A program made the position numbers and the translations under genes. From Maea johnstoni (taxonomy: Eukaryota > Annelida > Polychaeta > Spionida > Magelonidae), in NCBI GenBank assembly GCA_963942565.1, contig OZ012698.1, positions 33,240,886 through 33,304,885 on the forward strand: a stretch of DNA of 64,000 nucleotides, in the 5' to 3' direction. Under the pieces are notes generated by a model that saw nothing but the letters and a program-made list of their open reading frames with translations, made no database searches and was not told the DNA's origin. The first letter of the stretch is position 1; each line of letters starts with the position of its first letter. Positions 25,801 through 39,140 of this stretch are shown in pieces.

Positions 25801-26423
25801 AGCAGATTCAAGACAAATATCAGGTAGGTATATGTAGTAATTGATTAGCACCAGTTCAGAACATTTCTACTTCTAAGCAGATGCAAGACAAATATCAGGT
25901 AGGTACATACATACAGTAAATTATGATTAGCACCAGTTCAGAACAGTACATACATTCAAAAGTAAATCAGCAGGTAAACAGGAATATAAAACAGTAACCT
26001 TATTATTCACAGCAAGAACATCTAAGTGCAGGAATAAATAAATGAATAAATGTTGAAATACATACCTCTGTGTTCCTGTGCTCTATCACCACCATCACTG
26101 CTATCACCACCATCATCCGTCTCATCATCATTACTGATAGATCCATCACTTGACCAGTCCTCATCTTCCACCACATCAGCCTGAGCAGCCAGTTTCTCTT
26201 CCCGCTTCTTCTTACGGTGTCTCCTGACCCTTATATTTGTTAACCTCCTGTTCCTTGCCTTCTCTTCGTCGGTCATGTCTGCTACCTTCTTCTGATAAGC
26301 TTTGACCCTTTCACTTTCTCTTTTCAAGAAGGCATCACCCATTGCAGCAATTTTCCTCTCCCTATATCGCCGTTGCCGCTCTGCATTGCTTAGGGGAAGG
26401 GGTCTGAGCCGTGTAGAATACAT
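22869..26423 (-). CDS. Transposase of the inserted DNA transposon, one frameshift
   Basis: Exon 1 (26423-26066) starts MYSTRLRPLPLSNAERQRRY and is rich in Arg/Lys helices plus an acidic end; it ends in phase 1 at G|GTATGT. Exon 2 starts at 25623 after CTTTCAG and continues in phase with basic KRKK clusters, a coiled coil, a Cys-rich NCLKPNNCLC patch, and MDFAENF. Near 24165-24180 the frame shifts, and the next frame carries HTSYVYVSHLNHHN, ITDSPYSQYRNR and ESDHGKGPCDGIGG, the presumed catalytic core. A Cys-rich CNCIPECGSECKWEEC block, three GATVQD-type repeats and a C-terminal KWPKHEDKVW motif follow. The split between two overlapping frames looks like a small indel, since no slippery site is seen. 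The enzyme would cut and rejoin the element's ends. Confidence 0.8.
23270..23430 (-). repeat. In-frame peptide repeats within the transposase
   Basis: Three imperfect ~45-60 bp units encode ETVHEDGQGATVQDT-like peptides, each Gly/Glu/Asp/Gln-rich. They lie between the Cys-rich block and the C-terminal domain, and probably form a flexible acidic linker. Confidence 0.75.
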
Positions 26424-27627
26424 TATCCGGCTGAAAAAGTAAAGAAAAGTGTCAAAATAAGCCATGTCCTCAAAAACGTAACGCACAAATGAAACAACAC
26501 GTAACGAAAATGTCCTCAACTCAAATCGAGATGTAAATACCCCCCCGCCATGTTGTTTTGATTCATTTACGAGCAAAACATTTCAAAGTTGTCTAAACTT
26601 ACGGCAAATTGCGCACAGACATCTTAAAATTTCTGTTAGCGGAGCTTCTATGCTAGCCTACCCCTAAAATGACACCGATTTTTCAAAGATCCCATGATTA
26701 GAAATCGAAAAATTTTATGAAAAAAACACTCACCGCTGATTCTGACGAGTCTGGCAGCATGGCCTAACATCCCCTCTTGACGTCAGAAATGAAAACGAGG
26801 CCATAACCTCATTATTTTAGTCTGTAGGCTTGTCGGTAGATGGCAATGTCGGATTGCCTAGAAACTTACACAACGTTTGTACGTGACGGTTTTTCGAACT
26901 TATGCTTCCCTGCAGGCTTAGAAATAATTCTTTCTGGATTTGTTACAATCGTTATTTGTACTGTGCCTGAAGGTCTTTTAGATGCAAAAAGAAGATCTTC
27001 CACGAGTACATGTATAGGGAGGTATAATGCGATCGTAAGTTGCGCTTGTTAATGATACGCACCAACCTTACCCCATTTCGAGGTCTGTGGGCCTTTCTTA
27101 AAACTTGGTCTCAGACTTTTTGTTATTTTATCGAAAAGTTGAGATGTTTCCGCAGATGTAGAGACCAAAAAATCATTGAATACTATTTAATATGGTACAT
27201 GTCCCGCATAAAATAGCTTGATGTGAAATGTACAAACAAAAATTGAAGACACGTGTACAGACCTACCTAAAGTATATTTCAAAATGAAATATTCTGTTTT
27301 TGTGTCAGAAATATCAAAATTCAAAATATTTCCAATAAATATAGATGAGGTTTTCCTAAAACAATCCGTTTTTTTAATCTTTTCACACAAAATCATATTT
27401 TAACCTTTGCTGAGGACACGTTAGTCCGTTTCGCCTTGTTGCTCTTCCGGCCTCAGAAAAAAAATTCTACTAGAGTTAGGACACAAGTTATGCATGACTC
27501 TGATGCACATTGATCCTAGCTACTGGCTGATACCAAGTAAGCCAGTATTCATGCAGTATTTTTCCCTAGGGGGTCGAGGGTCACGCAAATCTCGTTATGT
27601 GGACCCTTAAGGGAGAATGGCTGTCAT

Positions 27628-30083
27628 GGAACACACACAAAAACCAGAAATCAAGACCTTCAAGCCCTGAAGCTGCCGAGCATGATCTGTCTACACCATC
27701 CTCTCCTGGCTCGGATTCCCTGTCAAGCCTACCGAACCTGGACACACCACAGAAGCAGACACCTAAAACTAAACATCCTACAGCTGCAAAACATGATTTA
27801 TCTATGCCATCCTTGCCTGATTCAGATTCCCTTCCAAACCTGCCGAGCCTAGAGACACCAGAGAACCAGGAATCTAAAGCCTCAAATAAGAAGGTAGCTA
27901 ATCATGAGATATCAACACCATCTTCTCCTGACTCAGATTCTCTTCCAAGTCTGCCAAGCCTGGACACACCACAGAAGCAGAAATCAAAGTGTTCAAAACC
28001 CAGAGCCCCGTCTCTTACACCATTATATTCTGCATTTCCCTCACCCATTTCAACGAGCACACCGAAAAAGAGCAAGCAGTATCCAGAGGGAGGTTCTTCA
28101 GTGTTTTCTGATATTCCAGACAGTCCAACATCTACATCTGAAGGTCAGAAGGAATGGAATGATTCACCCACAATATCTGAAGATTTGCCCCCACAGTCAG
28201 AAACAGAGGGTACAAAAGTAGCTTCAGGTGGGTATAACTTGCCAAGACGAGGATCATTCTTAGAGACAAATGCGCTTATAAAGGCTTTAAAGATGAAATG
28301 CACACCCCTGGATAGGATTCCTTTGGGTCCAAAAGAAAATAAATACTTTTTGATCAATAATGAATCTAATTTTGAGCGCAGGAAGATTAACCAAAAGAGC
28401 AGGTTCTGGGATGACTGTGGATCATGGGTTAGTGGCCCAACTAACTATATCAATCTCCTACCTGACAGTCAGAAGCAGTACATAACTGTAATTATGAAGA
28501 ATGGGCAATATTGCATACGGCAAAGAAAGAGTAAAAACGGCATCAAGACACAGAACTTCACTCCATTACAACCGCAGCCCAAACCAGAAGAAATCATAAG
28601 ATTACACAGGTCTTATGCTACCCATGCTATATCATCAGGGTACAAACGACGCATTTCTTGGTTGAGCAACCCTGAAGTAAAAGATTGCAGGAATGCGCTG
28701 GCAGAATATGTGGGTCAATACCCTGGCCAATCAACTCACGGGAACAGCAAGGTTAAAAGGAAGTATATCCGTCTTCCGCCAAGTGGCATGGATCATCTAA
28801 AACAGAGAGTGAGAGAAGGAGCAACCAATGTGATTTACCAGGATGAAATAATCAGAAATCCAGATCCCATGAGTTTACCCAGATCAAGGAAACAAGTTGA
28901 AAATGCAAAATACAGGCAGAAGAGAGGCAACACCCAGGAGAAACGTGCAAATTTCACTGACCATGTTGTACAAATTGAAAATCTTGTTCTTACACACCCA
29001 TTTGTCCAGATGGTGATTCATGCAAAAGAAAAGGTACCAACTGTCATCCTTTACACAGCAGAACAACTGCAGGACGTAGCTCGCTTCTGCTGCTCTTCAC
29101 CAACTGCTGAGACCACTGTTCTCGGCTTTGACAAAACGTACAACCTCGGTCAGGTTCATGTTACTGTTGCAGCCTTTAAACACCTTGCTATCATCAGTAG
29201 GCGCACTAAGGATCATCCTCTTTTTATTGGGCCCGTCTTCCTTCATGGCAACTCAGACTTCCCAACGTTTCATGCTTTTTTCGCACACCTGTCTGGTGCC
29301 CTGCACGGAAGCCCTTCACAACCTATCATAGGTAGTGATGAGGAGAAAGCCTTGAAAAAAGCGGTAAAAGCTTCCTTTCCATCGGCAGGTCTTCTTTCCT
29401 GCACTAACCACTTGAAAAAAAATGCAATCAATTATATGAAGGACAAAATTGGACTTCGCTCAAAGGCAAGAACGGTAATAATGGAGTCAATCTTCGGACA
29501 TAGTGGGGTAACAAATGCAACTGATGAAGTAACCTTTAACTTTCATTCTGAAGAAGCCAAAAAGATCATCAGGACAACATCCCTTCCTTTCCTCGATTAC
29601 TACACAAACAACCTCCTACCACACCTTCAACAGAACCTAACAACACACCTTGATTCGTCCTCTGACATCAATCTTACCAACTGGACGAACAATAACTGTG
29701 AAAGCTTAAATGCTGTTCTGAAGAGGCAGGTAGACTGGCGGCCACAAGATTTACTGGACCTTATTTTTGCTATCTACAAGATTGTGCAGGCCCTGTACAA
29801 AGAGGTTGAACGAAGTCTGTGTGGTCTAGGATAGTACAGCCTTTGTGATTCCCACAAGAAGTACGCCATGTCCATCGAAGAATGGTGTAAAATGAATGGA
29901 TCAAGGAAAGAAGCACATCTTAAACGATTCTCAAGAGAGAGGGTCCTCAAGGGCAAGCATAGACTTCCTTCGAGTGATGGTGTACGAATTGTGATTAAAC
30001 CAGCTCATGGTGGGAAAAAACCAGGCCAGTTTAAAAGGAAGAAGGAGAAGTCCAGCAAGCCATGCAAAAAGCAAAGGAACTAG
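27628..30083 (+). pseudogene. Exon 3, 3' part, of PHD-OTU-MULE gene: Pro/Ser repeats and MULE transposase domain
   Basis: The frame resumes directly after the second TCAT. Three or four linker units (HDLSTPSSPGSDS, HDLSMPSLPDSDS, HEISTPSSPDSDS) come first, then a basic region, then the MULE core: VLGFDKTYNLG (first Asp), FIGPVFLHGNSDFPTFHAFF, IIGSDEEKAL (second Asp), SCTNHLKKN and NNCESLNAVLKR (candidate Glu). A TAG at 29832 interrupts the frame, after which the same frame continues through SLCDSHKKYAMSIEEW and a Lys-rich end to 30083. The linker repeats match those left of the inserted transposon, showing that both parts are one exon. The DDE-type domain would move the element; with the stop it is probably inactive. 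Confidence 0.82.
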
Positions 30084-32404
30084 AAATCTGATTAACTAAC
30101 CCGAATATAATCAATAGGGCTCTCATTGGTAAGGAATTTCTATCGATTCAATTATCGATAAAATAATTATCGATTCAGTACTTCGATTCGATTCAAATCA
30201 GGTTAAATTCATTGACATGCAGATACCCACTGTGCCTATTAACCGGAATCCCCCCGCTGAGTTTGACTTTTATTTGCTTGCAGCATTGTATTTTAGGTTG
30301 ACTTTGTGACCCCCACACATGTGCATATTGAGTCTGTGTGCTTTCGGGAAAAAATGGTGGGGAAGCAATTTTTTGTCGATTCATTGATCAACCGTGATAA
30401 TCAACTGCACATGTAACTCTGCAAAACTAGATCAAATGTGTTTGGCTGATTTAATGCATCTAATTTCATCATGCACTACTATATCTGGCCCATGTAAAGA
30501 TAGAATATGCTTTATTTCTTAGAATTGACTTATAGCTTCATCCAGATTAGATATCAATCTGCCGAACGCCACCCTGGTCAGTCCAATTCAAATTTAAAAT
30601 AATGCATGAGGTATAGCAAGAGCCAAAAAAATTAGGGATGGAGGAAGGGATAAAGTTGAAAAGCTCATCATTGTAGGTCAGGGAAGATTCAATTCATCAG
30701 GAAATGGGGAATGCAAATCTTATCAGTTAAACCACTCATCTGTTCTTGTAAATAATTCATTTGTTGAAAAGGTTTAACAAAGCTGTTAATGTGAAATTTT
30801 GTGTTATATACTTGTGTATTTTTAAACCGAAGCTTATAGGGAATTCTACCAGCTACACATATATTAACAAGTCAGTTATTTCCCGAAGTGCATTAATCAT
30901 GTTCAGTACTGTAGAAAATATAATATTAGCAAGGTGTACATTTTGAGAAAAGCCTGAGAACTGGGACTAGGCAAATCTCATATTTAGCTAATTGTGCATG
31001 AACTTTTCATCACAGCGACTGTTTTTACAGCGAATTTTAATACAAGCGAATTAAGGGATGAAGCTAAGTTAGCTTTTAGTATTACCTCGCAATAATTACC
31101 TTTTCTACGGTACTCACCAGATTGTAGCCATTGTACAATGCTCCGCTCATATGTAAAACTTAAACGAGAAAGATTTCCTATTGAGTCATAATGGAAACAA
31201 GTCAAAACGGAACTGACCTTAAAATGATAAAGGCAACACCGCCATCTTGGTTCAGAGAAAAAAGAGATCTTCCAGCACTGCTAGAACCAAACCTGAAATG
31301 CAAATTCAAAGTGTAAACACCAAATGTAATAGGGAAGCTACCTGATCTAGACATTTTGGTCAGTGATGCATAACATCCGCTCTATTTAACAATGAAAAAT
31401 ATTAAGCAAACAGGCCTTTTACTTGGTATTATCGGTGGTTCACCCTTCTGTCCAAAGGAAAATCTCAAAAGAGTGCTTGTCCTGTTGATCTGATCAATCT
31501 GTGCTATTTCTGAGATTTGAATCATGAAAATTATTTTATTCAGAGTCATTTAAGACTTGATAATGAACAACTTAAATATAGTAAAAATTAGTTCAATGAG
31601 TTGTAGTATTTCCACTTCTGCTGTGAAACTAGCGCAGGGCTCAACATTAGCACTGGCCCAGAGCTATTTTGCCAGGCCAAAATGAGGTGTGAGGGCTTGT
31701 AAATCCTACCTCTGCTAGCCCGATGGGGTTGGTTAAAATCCTGTTTTATATGTGTACCGCTTTCTATTGAGCCGTTGTCATGGATGGCGCCATGTTATTG
31801 TTGTTCATCAGGGTGTTAAGTAAGATAGTTGGCAAGCAAAATTCCATGGCCCTGGGGAATAAACTAAATATAAAATTAAAATAATAAGTTTTTAGTTTTA
31901 TCTTTATTATATGTTCGAATCTATAATTTAAACAGAATTCTTGCCAAAATCTTTACATAACTATAACAGGCAACCTGAAGAGCAGGTGTTTTTTTTCAAA
32001 TATTATCTGAGTGCATAATGGAATTCATTCATTTCCAATAAAAAAAAAACCAGAAAATTTTACTTTTCTTCCCTGTTTTTGGGTCAGGCTAGTGCAAACT
32101 GCAGTCGGAGTGAAACTTGGGTCTGCTAGCCCGGCTGGATTAGTAACAATTCTGGGGAATGTTGACCCTGTAGTGGGTGTTTGTCAATTCAAACAGAACA
32201 CTTATTGATAAACACACAAGTTGTTTTTTATGCGAATGTGACATATACTTTTCAGAATAAGATGATAGAAGTGTAACTAGCTGTGATACAAATGGATTTC
32301 TACACATTGATGTAAGACAATGTCAAGGCGTAATCAAAGACTTGCCAAAGGGAGTTCTAAACTGTGGTCTGTTCAAAGCCACAACAGTGTGGACCGAAAT
32401 CTTA
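30084..32404. other. No gene recognised; interspersed repeat fragments
   Basis: Near 30135-30195 there is a cluster of ATCGATT/AATCGAT inverted motifs of the kind seen at ends of some DNA transposons, with no partner end found. Near 31630-31740 and 32080-32130 sequences with GCTAGCCCG and GCCAGGCC motifs resemble dispersed repeats. No exon, RNA gene or domain could be supported. Confidence 0.5.
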
Positions 32405-32405
32405 A

Positions 32406-32710
<305 letters not shown>

Positions 32711-32806
<96 letters not shown>

Positions 32807-32820
32807 GTCTGTGTGTGTAT
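32711..32820. repeat. (AT)n/(GT)n microsatellite, right of the MITE
   Basis: AT array turning into GT at its right end. Together with 32406-32533 it is probably one original array split by the MITE. Confidence 0.93.
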
Positions 32821-35121
<2,301 letters not shown>

Positions 35122-35729
35122 GTTCAACATATGTCATCCCCAACTTCCTTATGCCTAAAAAAATGAGTAGTACTTATTCAATTGGTTTTCAGGACTTTCA
35201 CAAATTCTGCAATGTTTTGGCTTAGAATTATTAAATGCATGCATGATATCTGAGAGGCTGTGAGACAGTCTCAATTTTCATCTATTCATGCATAAGAGCT
35301 TCGCTACAATTAAATATCTGGATATTGGACAAATTTGACAATACTCGGGTCAGCGTGCACTCGACCTGTTGCAACTGAATTCCTCAAAAAAACAGAAATC
35401 AGGCAAGCAGATCAAGACCCCGCTCGGCAAGTAATGTTTTGGACTGTGTCCTGATAATGTGCCTCACCTTTATCAGAGTGGTAGGACATGTGAGAGTGCC
35501 AGCAGGGCAAAAAACTTTAGGGGTAGCTTGCCCCACTCAGCAAGTGATATTTTGGAACCTATTATTTTTCAATACATATGTTGCTTATTTACTGTATTTG
35601 AGTTTTGAGCAATATATATCAAACAATTTTGAAATACTTTCACATGATTAATTACTTCAAATTAGTCAAGCAAGCCATCTCAAGCAGGTACAGACATGCA
35701 CTGTTTAAAACCCCTTTTTAATCTAAGGG

Positions 35730-37747
35730 GGCATTTCACAGTAATTGGTCCGCAGACCTCAAATTTTCAAAATGGATTTATGATATTCTTTCAACTATTA
35801 AAGTTAAAAAAGAAAACATTCTATGGTTCATGAATCTATGATTATTTTTTTTCTGACTTAAGTATATTTGGAGATATCGCAATTTTAATCCAAAGTTCTG
35901 TATTCCACAGGGTGCGAACAGGACATTTGAAAAATTGAGATATTTCAACTATATTTCTATATTTTTACTAATTACTTTAACAGACATGATAATTTATGGC
36001 TATGTAATCAAGTGATTATGGAAAAATAGCAGAAATATTTCAAAAGCATGCTTAAATGGCCTGTCCTAGATGCAGATGTCCCGTTCGCACCCTTTCAACT
36101 TCCAAAAGTTATGATATTTTCAAAACTAGGCATGTCATTAAAAAATAAATAAGGAATCTCCTATCCACTATATACTACATTATGAGTTATCAGAAATGTG
36201 TATTAACTCCATGTGTAGCAGTAAATTACAACTTTTAAAAGGGTGCGAAAGGGACACTAAGGGTGATATTTCCATACTTGAACTCCCTCTCTTCATATAG
36301 AAGATCACTGTACATTTGAATAAAGTTATCTGAGTATATAAGCTGGAAATAGAATCAATATTTCTGCAAATATCATTAGTTTTACTAGACTTAGGGTCTC
36401 ATACCTATTTGGAAGCCTGGGAGGTACTGAACTCCTGCATCGAAAGGTTAATTCCATAACAGAAAATTAAAATTCTCCCTTGTAGCAGCATAAATTCATG
36501 CTTAAAAGTTTTTTTTGCTGCTAAGCTTGGTGTAATATCCTAATATGATGGTTTTGAGTATTTTCCTAATGATTTCTTGATGAAAAGACTTGTTTTTTTC
36601 ATGGGACAAAAGTGTCCCATTCGCATCCGTCCCGTTCGCAACCGACTTCACAAGATAAATATCAAAATTTCTCTTTCATAAAGCACGTTTCTGGAAAACA
36701 AAGGTAATCATGGTGTGCACAAGTATTTTGGTGATCTAGTCATGCTACTTATACAGATGTAGAGCTGGTAACAAAGCAGAAAACGTAGCGAATTATTCAA
36801 AATGTCACGTCATAAGATTTGAAATTTCTTCCTTCTATCAGCATAAATATATGCTTAAAATTTTTCTTTCTGGTGCTTAGCTAGGTATAATATCCAAATC
36901 TGATGGTTTTAGGTATTTCCCTAATGATTTCTTGATAAAAAGACTTGTTTTTCTTCATAGGACAGAAGTGTCCTGTTCGAACCTGTCCTGTTCGCAACCG
37001 ACTTCACATGATAAATATCAAAAATTTTCTTTCATAAAGCATGTTTCTGGAAAACAAAGGTAATCATGGTGAGCACAAGTATTTTGGTGATCTAGTCATG
37101 CTACTTATACAGATGTAGAGTTGGTAACGAAGCAGAAATTTTGAAAGTAGCGAATTATTCAAAATGGCACGTCATAAATTTTTTAATTTCTTCCTTCTGT
37201 CAGCATGAATACATGCTTAAAAGAGTATTTCTGCTGCTTAGGTTGGTATAATATCCAAATATGCTAGTTTTAGGTATTTTCCTAATTATTTCTTGGTAAA
37301 AAGACTAGTTTTTCTTCATGCAACAAAAGTGTCCCGCTTGCACCCGTCCCGTTCGCAACCGACTTCACATTATTAACATCAAAATTTCTCTTTCATAAAA
37401 AATGTTTCTAGAAAACAAAGATAATCATGGGGTGTACAAGTATTTTGTTGATCTAGTCATGCTACTAATACAGGTGTAGTGTTTGTAACAGAGCAGAAAT
37501 TCTGAAGTTAGCAAATTATTTTAAATCTCATGTCGCAGAGGTGTCCCGTTCGCACCCTGTTTTTTTTTAAACATAACTCTTTATTTTGAGAACGGATTTT
37601 TAAAATTGAAGTACGTATAGAAAGCCATAGGTGGAATGGTTCATATGGACTGAAAATGAATGATTTCAAATCAGTTGTTAAAAAATTATCCAGTGTTTTC
37701 TTCTGCAAATTGTCCCGTTCGCATCCTGCGGCTTACCGTGACATGAC
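35730..37747. mobile_element. ~2-kb repeat element with recurring TGTCCCGTTCGCACCC motif and ~360-bp tandem units
   Basis: The 16-mer TGTCCCGTTCGCACCC or close variants occurs near 36077, 36612, 36969, 37330, 37541 and 37711; the inverted form GGGTGCGAACAGGACA occurs near 35910, and a variant near 36241. Between 36612 and about 37500 these mark a tandem array with a period of 357-361 bp (each unit holds AACCGACTTCACA, GGAAAACAAAG and GATCTAGTCATGCTACT). The outer ends CATTTCACAGTAA (35732) and, on the minus strand, CATGTCACGGTAA (37745) form weak 13-bp inverted repeats. No transposase is present. The inward-facing subterminal motifs suggest a non-autonomous DNA transposon, possibly with protein-binding sites; the boundaries are inferred. 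Confidence 0.55.
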
Positions 37748-38803
37748 AGGATTTGCGCACACTGAACTAAAGGAAGTCAATAAATGCCACTTTCTGACTG
37801 CTGCTAAAGGGCCCTAGAATTCCTACATCAAGTTGCTAACTATTATATCATATAATTCCTTAAATAAATATCCATGTTTTATGCAGCCATTTCCAAGAAA
37901 GGTGCTTTTATCACAGTGTGTGATCGTCCTGGCCACTCCACAAGTGGAGTGGCTAGGACAGCTGGCAGTGTGGCCATATCCTGTAATGGAAATGCCCCAT
38001 TATAGGTTAAAATATCACAAGTGATCCACATTATGTATTCAGTTAATAACCCATGGTTAGTTATTCTTGATAATACATTTTAAGCCTTTATTTCTCACAC
38101 ACACACACACTGTGTGACACACACACACATATTTTATGAAATGTATTTCTTCATTTAGTGACTGAAAGTTATGACTTCATTCCAAATAGTAGCACATAAT
38201 TTGACAACAATATGGCAATATCTAAGCAACCATGAATAATAAATGGATATTCTCTAGATATTCTGTGGAATTAAAATCCTTGCTGAGGAACTGCACCATA
38301 GTGCCTAGAGCAGGTCTATTTGGGGTACTATATAGGCACACATGGGTGCTTATCTGTAGCATGCACAAACAATTAGGTAAAAGAAATAGTTTTACCTAGG
38401 GATAGTCCAGAGTGAAACCCCTCCAGGAGTTAAACCTGTATTAGGTTTTGTACTGACACCACCTAGTCATACGTAGAAGCAGGTGCTGCTGCAGTACCCC
38501 GACAAGTGTATTCCGTATCTGGTAGCTGGTGCAGTGAGGGGGCGCTCCCGAATTATTTTGCTGAGTTGCACCACAAATATAAATAATGGGAACTGAGCAC
38601 ATCTATTTATTTTGAATGTCTTTATTGCAACTCTTTAATGCTAAGAATTTCCTGTAAAAGTGTCGATCAGATCTAAAACATGACAGGAAATGGTCGTATA
38701 GAACTTTTGAAAGTCACTAGATACAACTTTCAACCCTCATGAGCACGCTAAGACACCTAATATATTGAGCTGAAAGCCGGTGAATTATAGACTACATTAC
38801 CTG
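37748..38803. other. No gene recognised; short (CA)n tract
   Basis: A (CA)n microsatellite lies at about 38098-38129. Otherwise this is unannotatable intergenic sequence. Confidence 0.5.
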
Positions 38804-39140
38804 GGACAAAGTAGCTCATTTGGTTAGGTGTCGGACTAGTAATCAGAGGGTCGCAGGTTCAATTCCCGGCCGTGGAACTTTGGTCTGTCTTTAGGCAAGA
38901 CAGTTTATTCCATATTGCTTCAGTCTACCCCGCTGCTACAGGGGTACCTAGCATAAATAAGGCAGTGCTTAGAGCGTGTGCGCTATGTGCTGCCAGTTGC
39001 TCTGGAATATCCCCATGGGTATTGAAATGGTGTGAGCACTTCGGTGGATACAAGAATATAAACCGAATACCTTTATTACCTAAATATCCCATTTTTGGTA
39101 GTCATGAGCACAGTTCCTGTAACTTTATTCATGTAACTTT
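38804..39140 (+). mobile_element. tRNA-derived SINE (Thr-AGT-like head)
   Basis: The head has a pol III A box (AGCTCATTTGGTTAGG), an anticodon-loop-like CTAGTAA, and a B box (GGTTCAATTCC) at 38858-38868. The acceptor stem does not pair, so this is not a functional tRNA gene. It is followed by a body with GGCAAGACAGTTTATTCCA..ATTGCTTCAGTC and GGGTACC, a layout shared by many invertebrate tRNA-SINEs. The 3' end and target duplication could not be fixed. Confidence 0.72.

Larger units (their letters stand above)
21047..27623 (-). mobile_element. 6.58-kb cut-and-paste DNA transposon, probably Sola-type, inside exon 3
   Basis: The left end CAGCCATTCTCCCTTATGGG is repeated inverted at the right end with one mismatch over 27 bp. 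The 4-bp TCAT lies on both sides (21043-21046 and 27624-27627). Removing the element and one TCAT rejoins the linker reading frame of the outer gene, which confirms an insertion. It carries a two-exon minus-strand transposase gene. Four-base target duplications together with DFAENF, TDSPYSQYRN and DHGKGPCDGIGG motifs suggest the Sola superfamily, but that family name is from memory and not verified. About 1.8 kb between 21074 and 22868 and about 1.2 kb between 26424 and 27597 are non-coding. Confidence 0.85.
10311..30083 (+). mobile_element. PHD-OTU-MULE transposase gene (Mutator-type element), disrupted by two nested insertions
   Basis: The coding parts on the plus strand fit one gene: exon 1 (10311-10402) and exon 2 (11955-12089) build a PHD finger; exon 3 (from 20172) carries an OTU cysteine-protease domain, a Pro/Ser-rich linker with repeated LSxPSSPxSDS-like units, and a MULE transposase core ending near 30083. 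Mutator-like transposases with OTU domains, and the related vertebrate protein vertnin, are known; I place this gene in that group by motif order. A LINE lies in intron 2 and a second DNA transposon lies in exon 3. Two in-frame stops (20638, 29832) add to the damage. Terminal inverted repeats of the outer element were not found, so a host-domesticated gene remains possible. Confidence 0.75.

Noticed and set aside
31225-31260. GCCATCTTGG motif as a promoter (YY1-like) of a minus-strand gene
   Set aside because: A single short motif; the minus-strand ATG there stops after eight codons and no exon structure follows.
38804-38876. Functional tRNA-Thr(AGT) gene
   Set aside because: A and B boxes are present, but the acceptor stem does not pair and a SINE body follows, so it is a SINE head.
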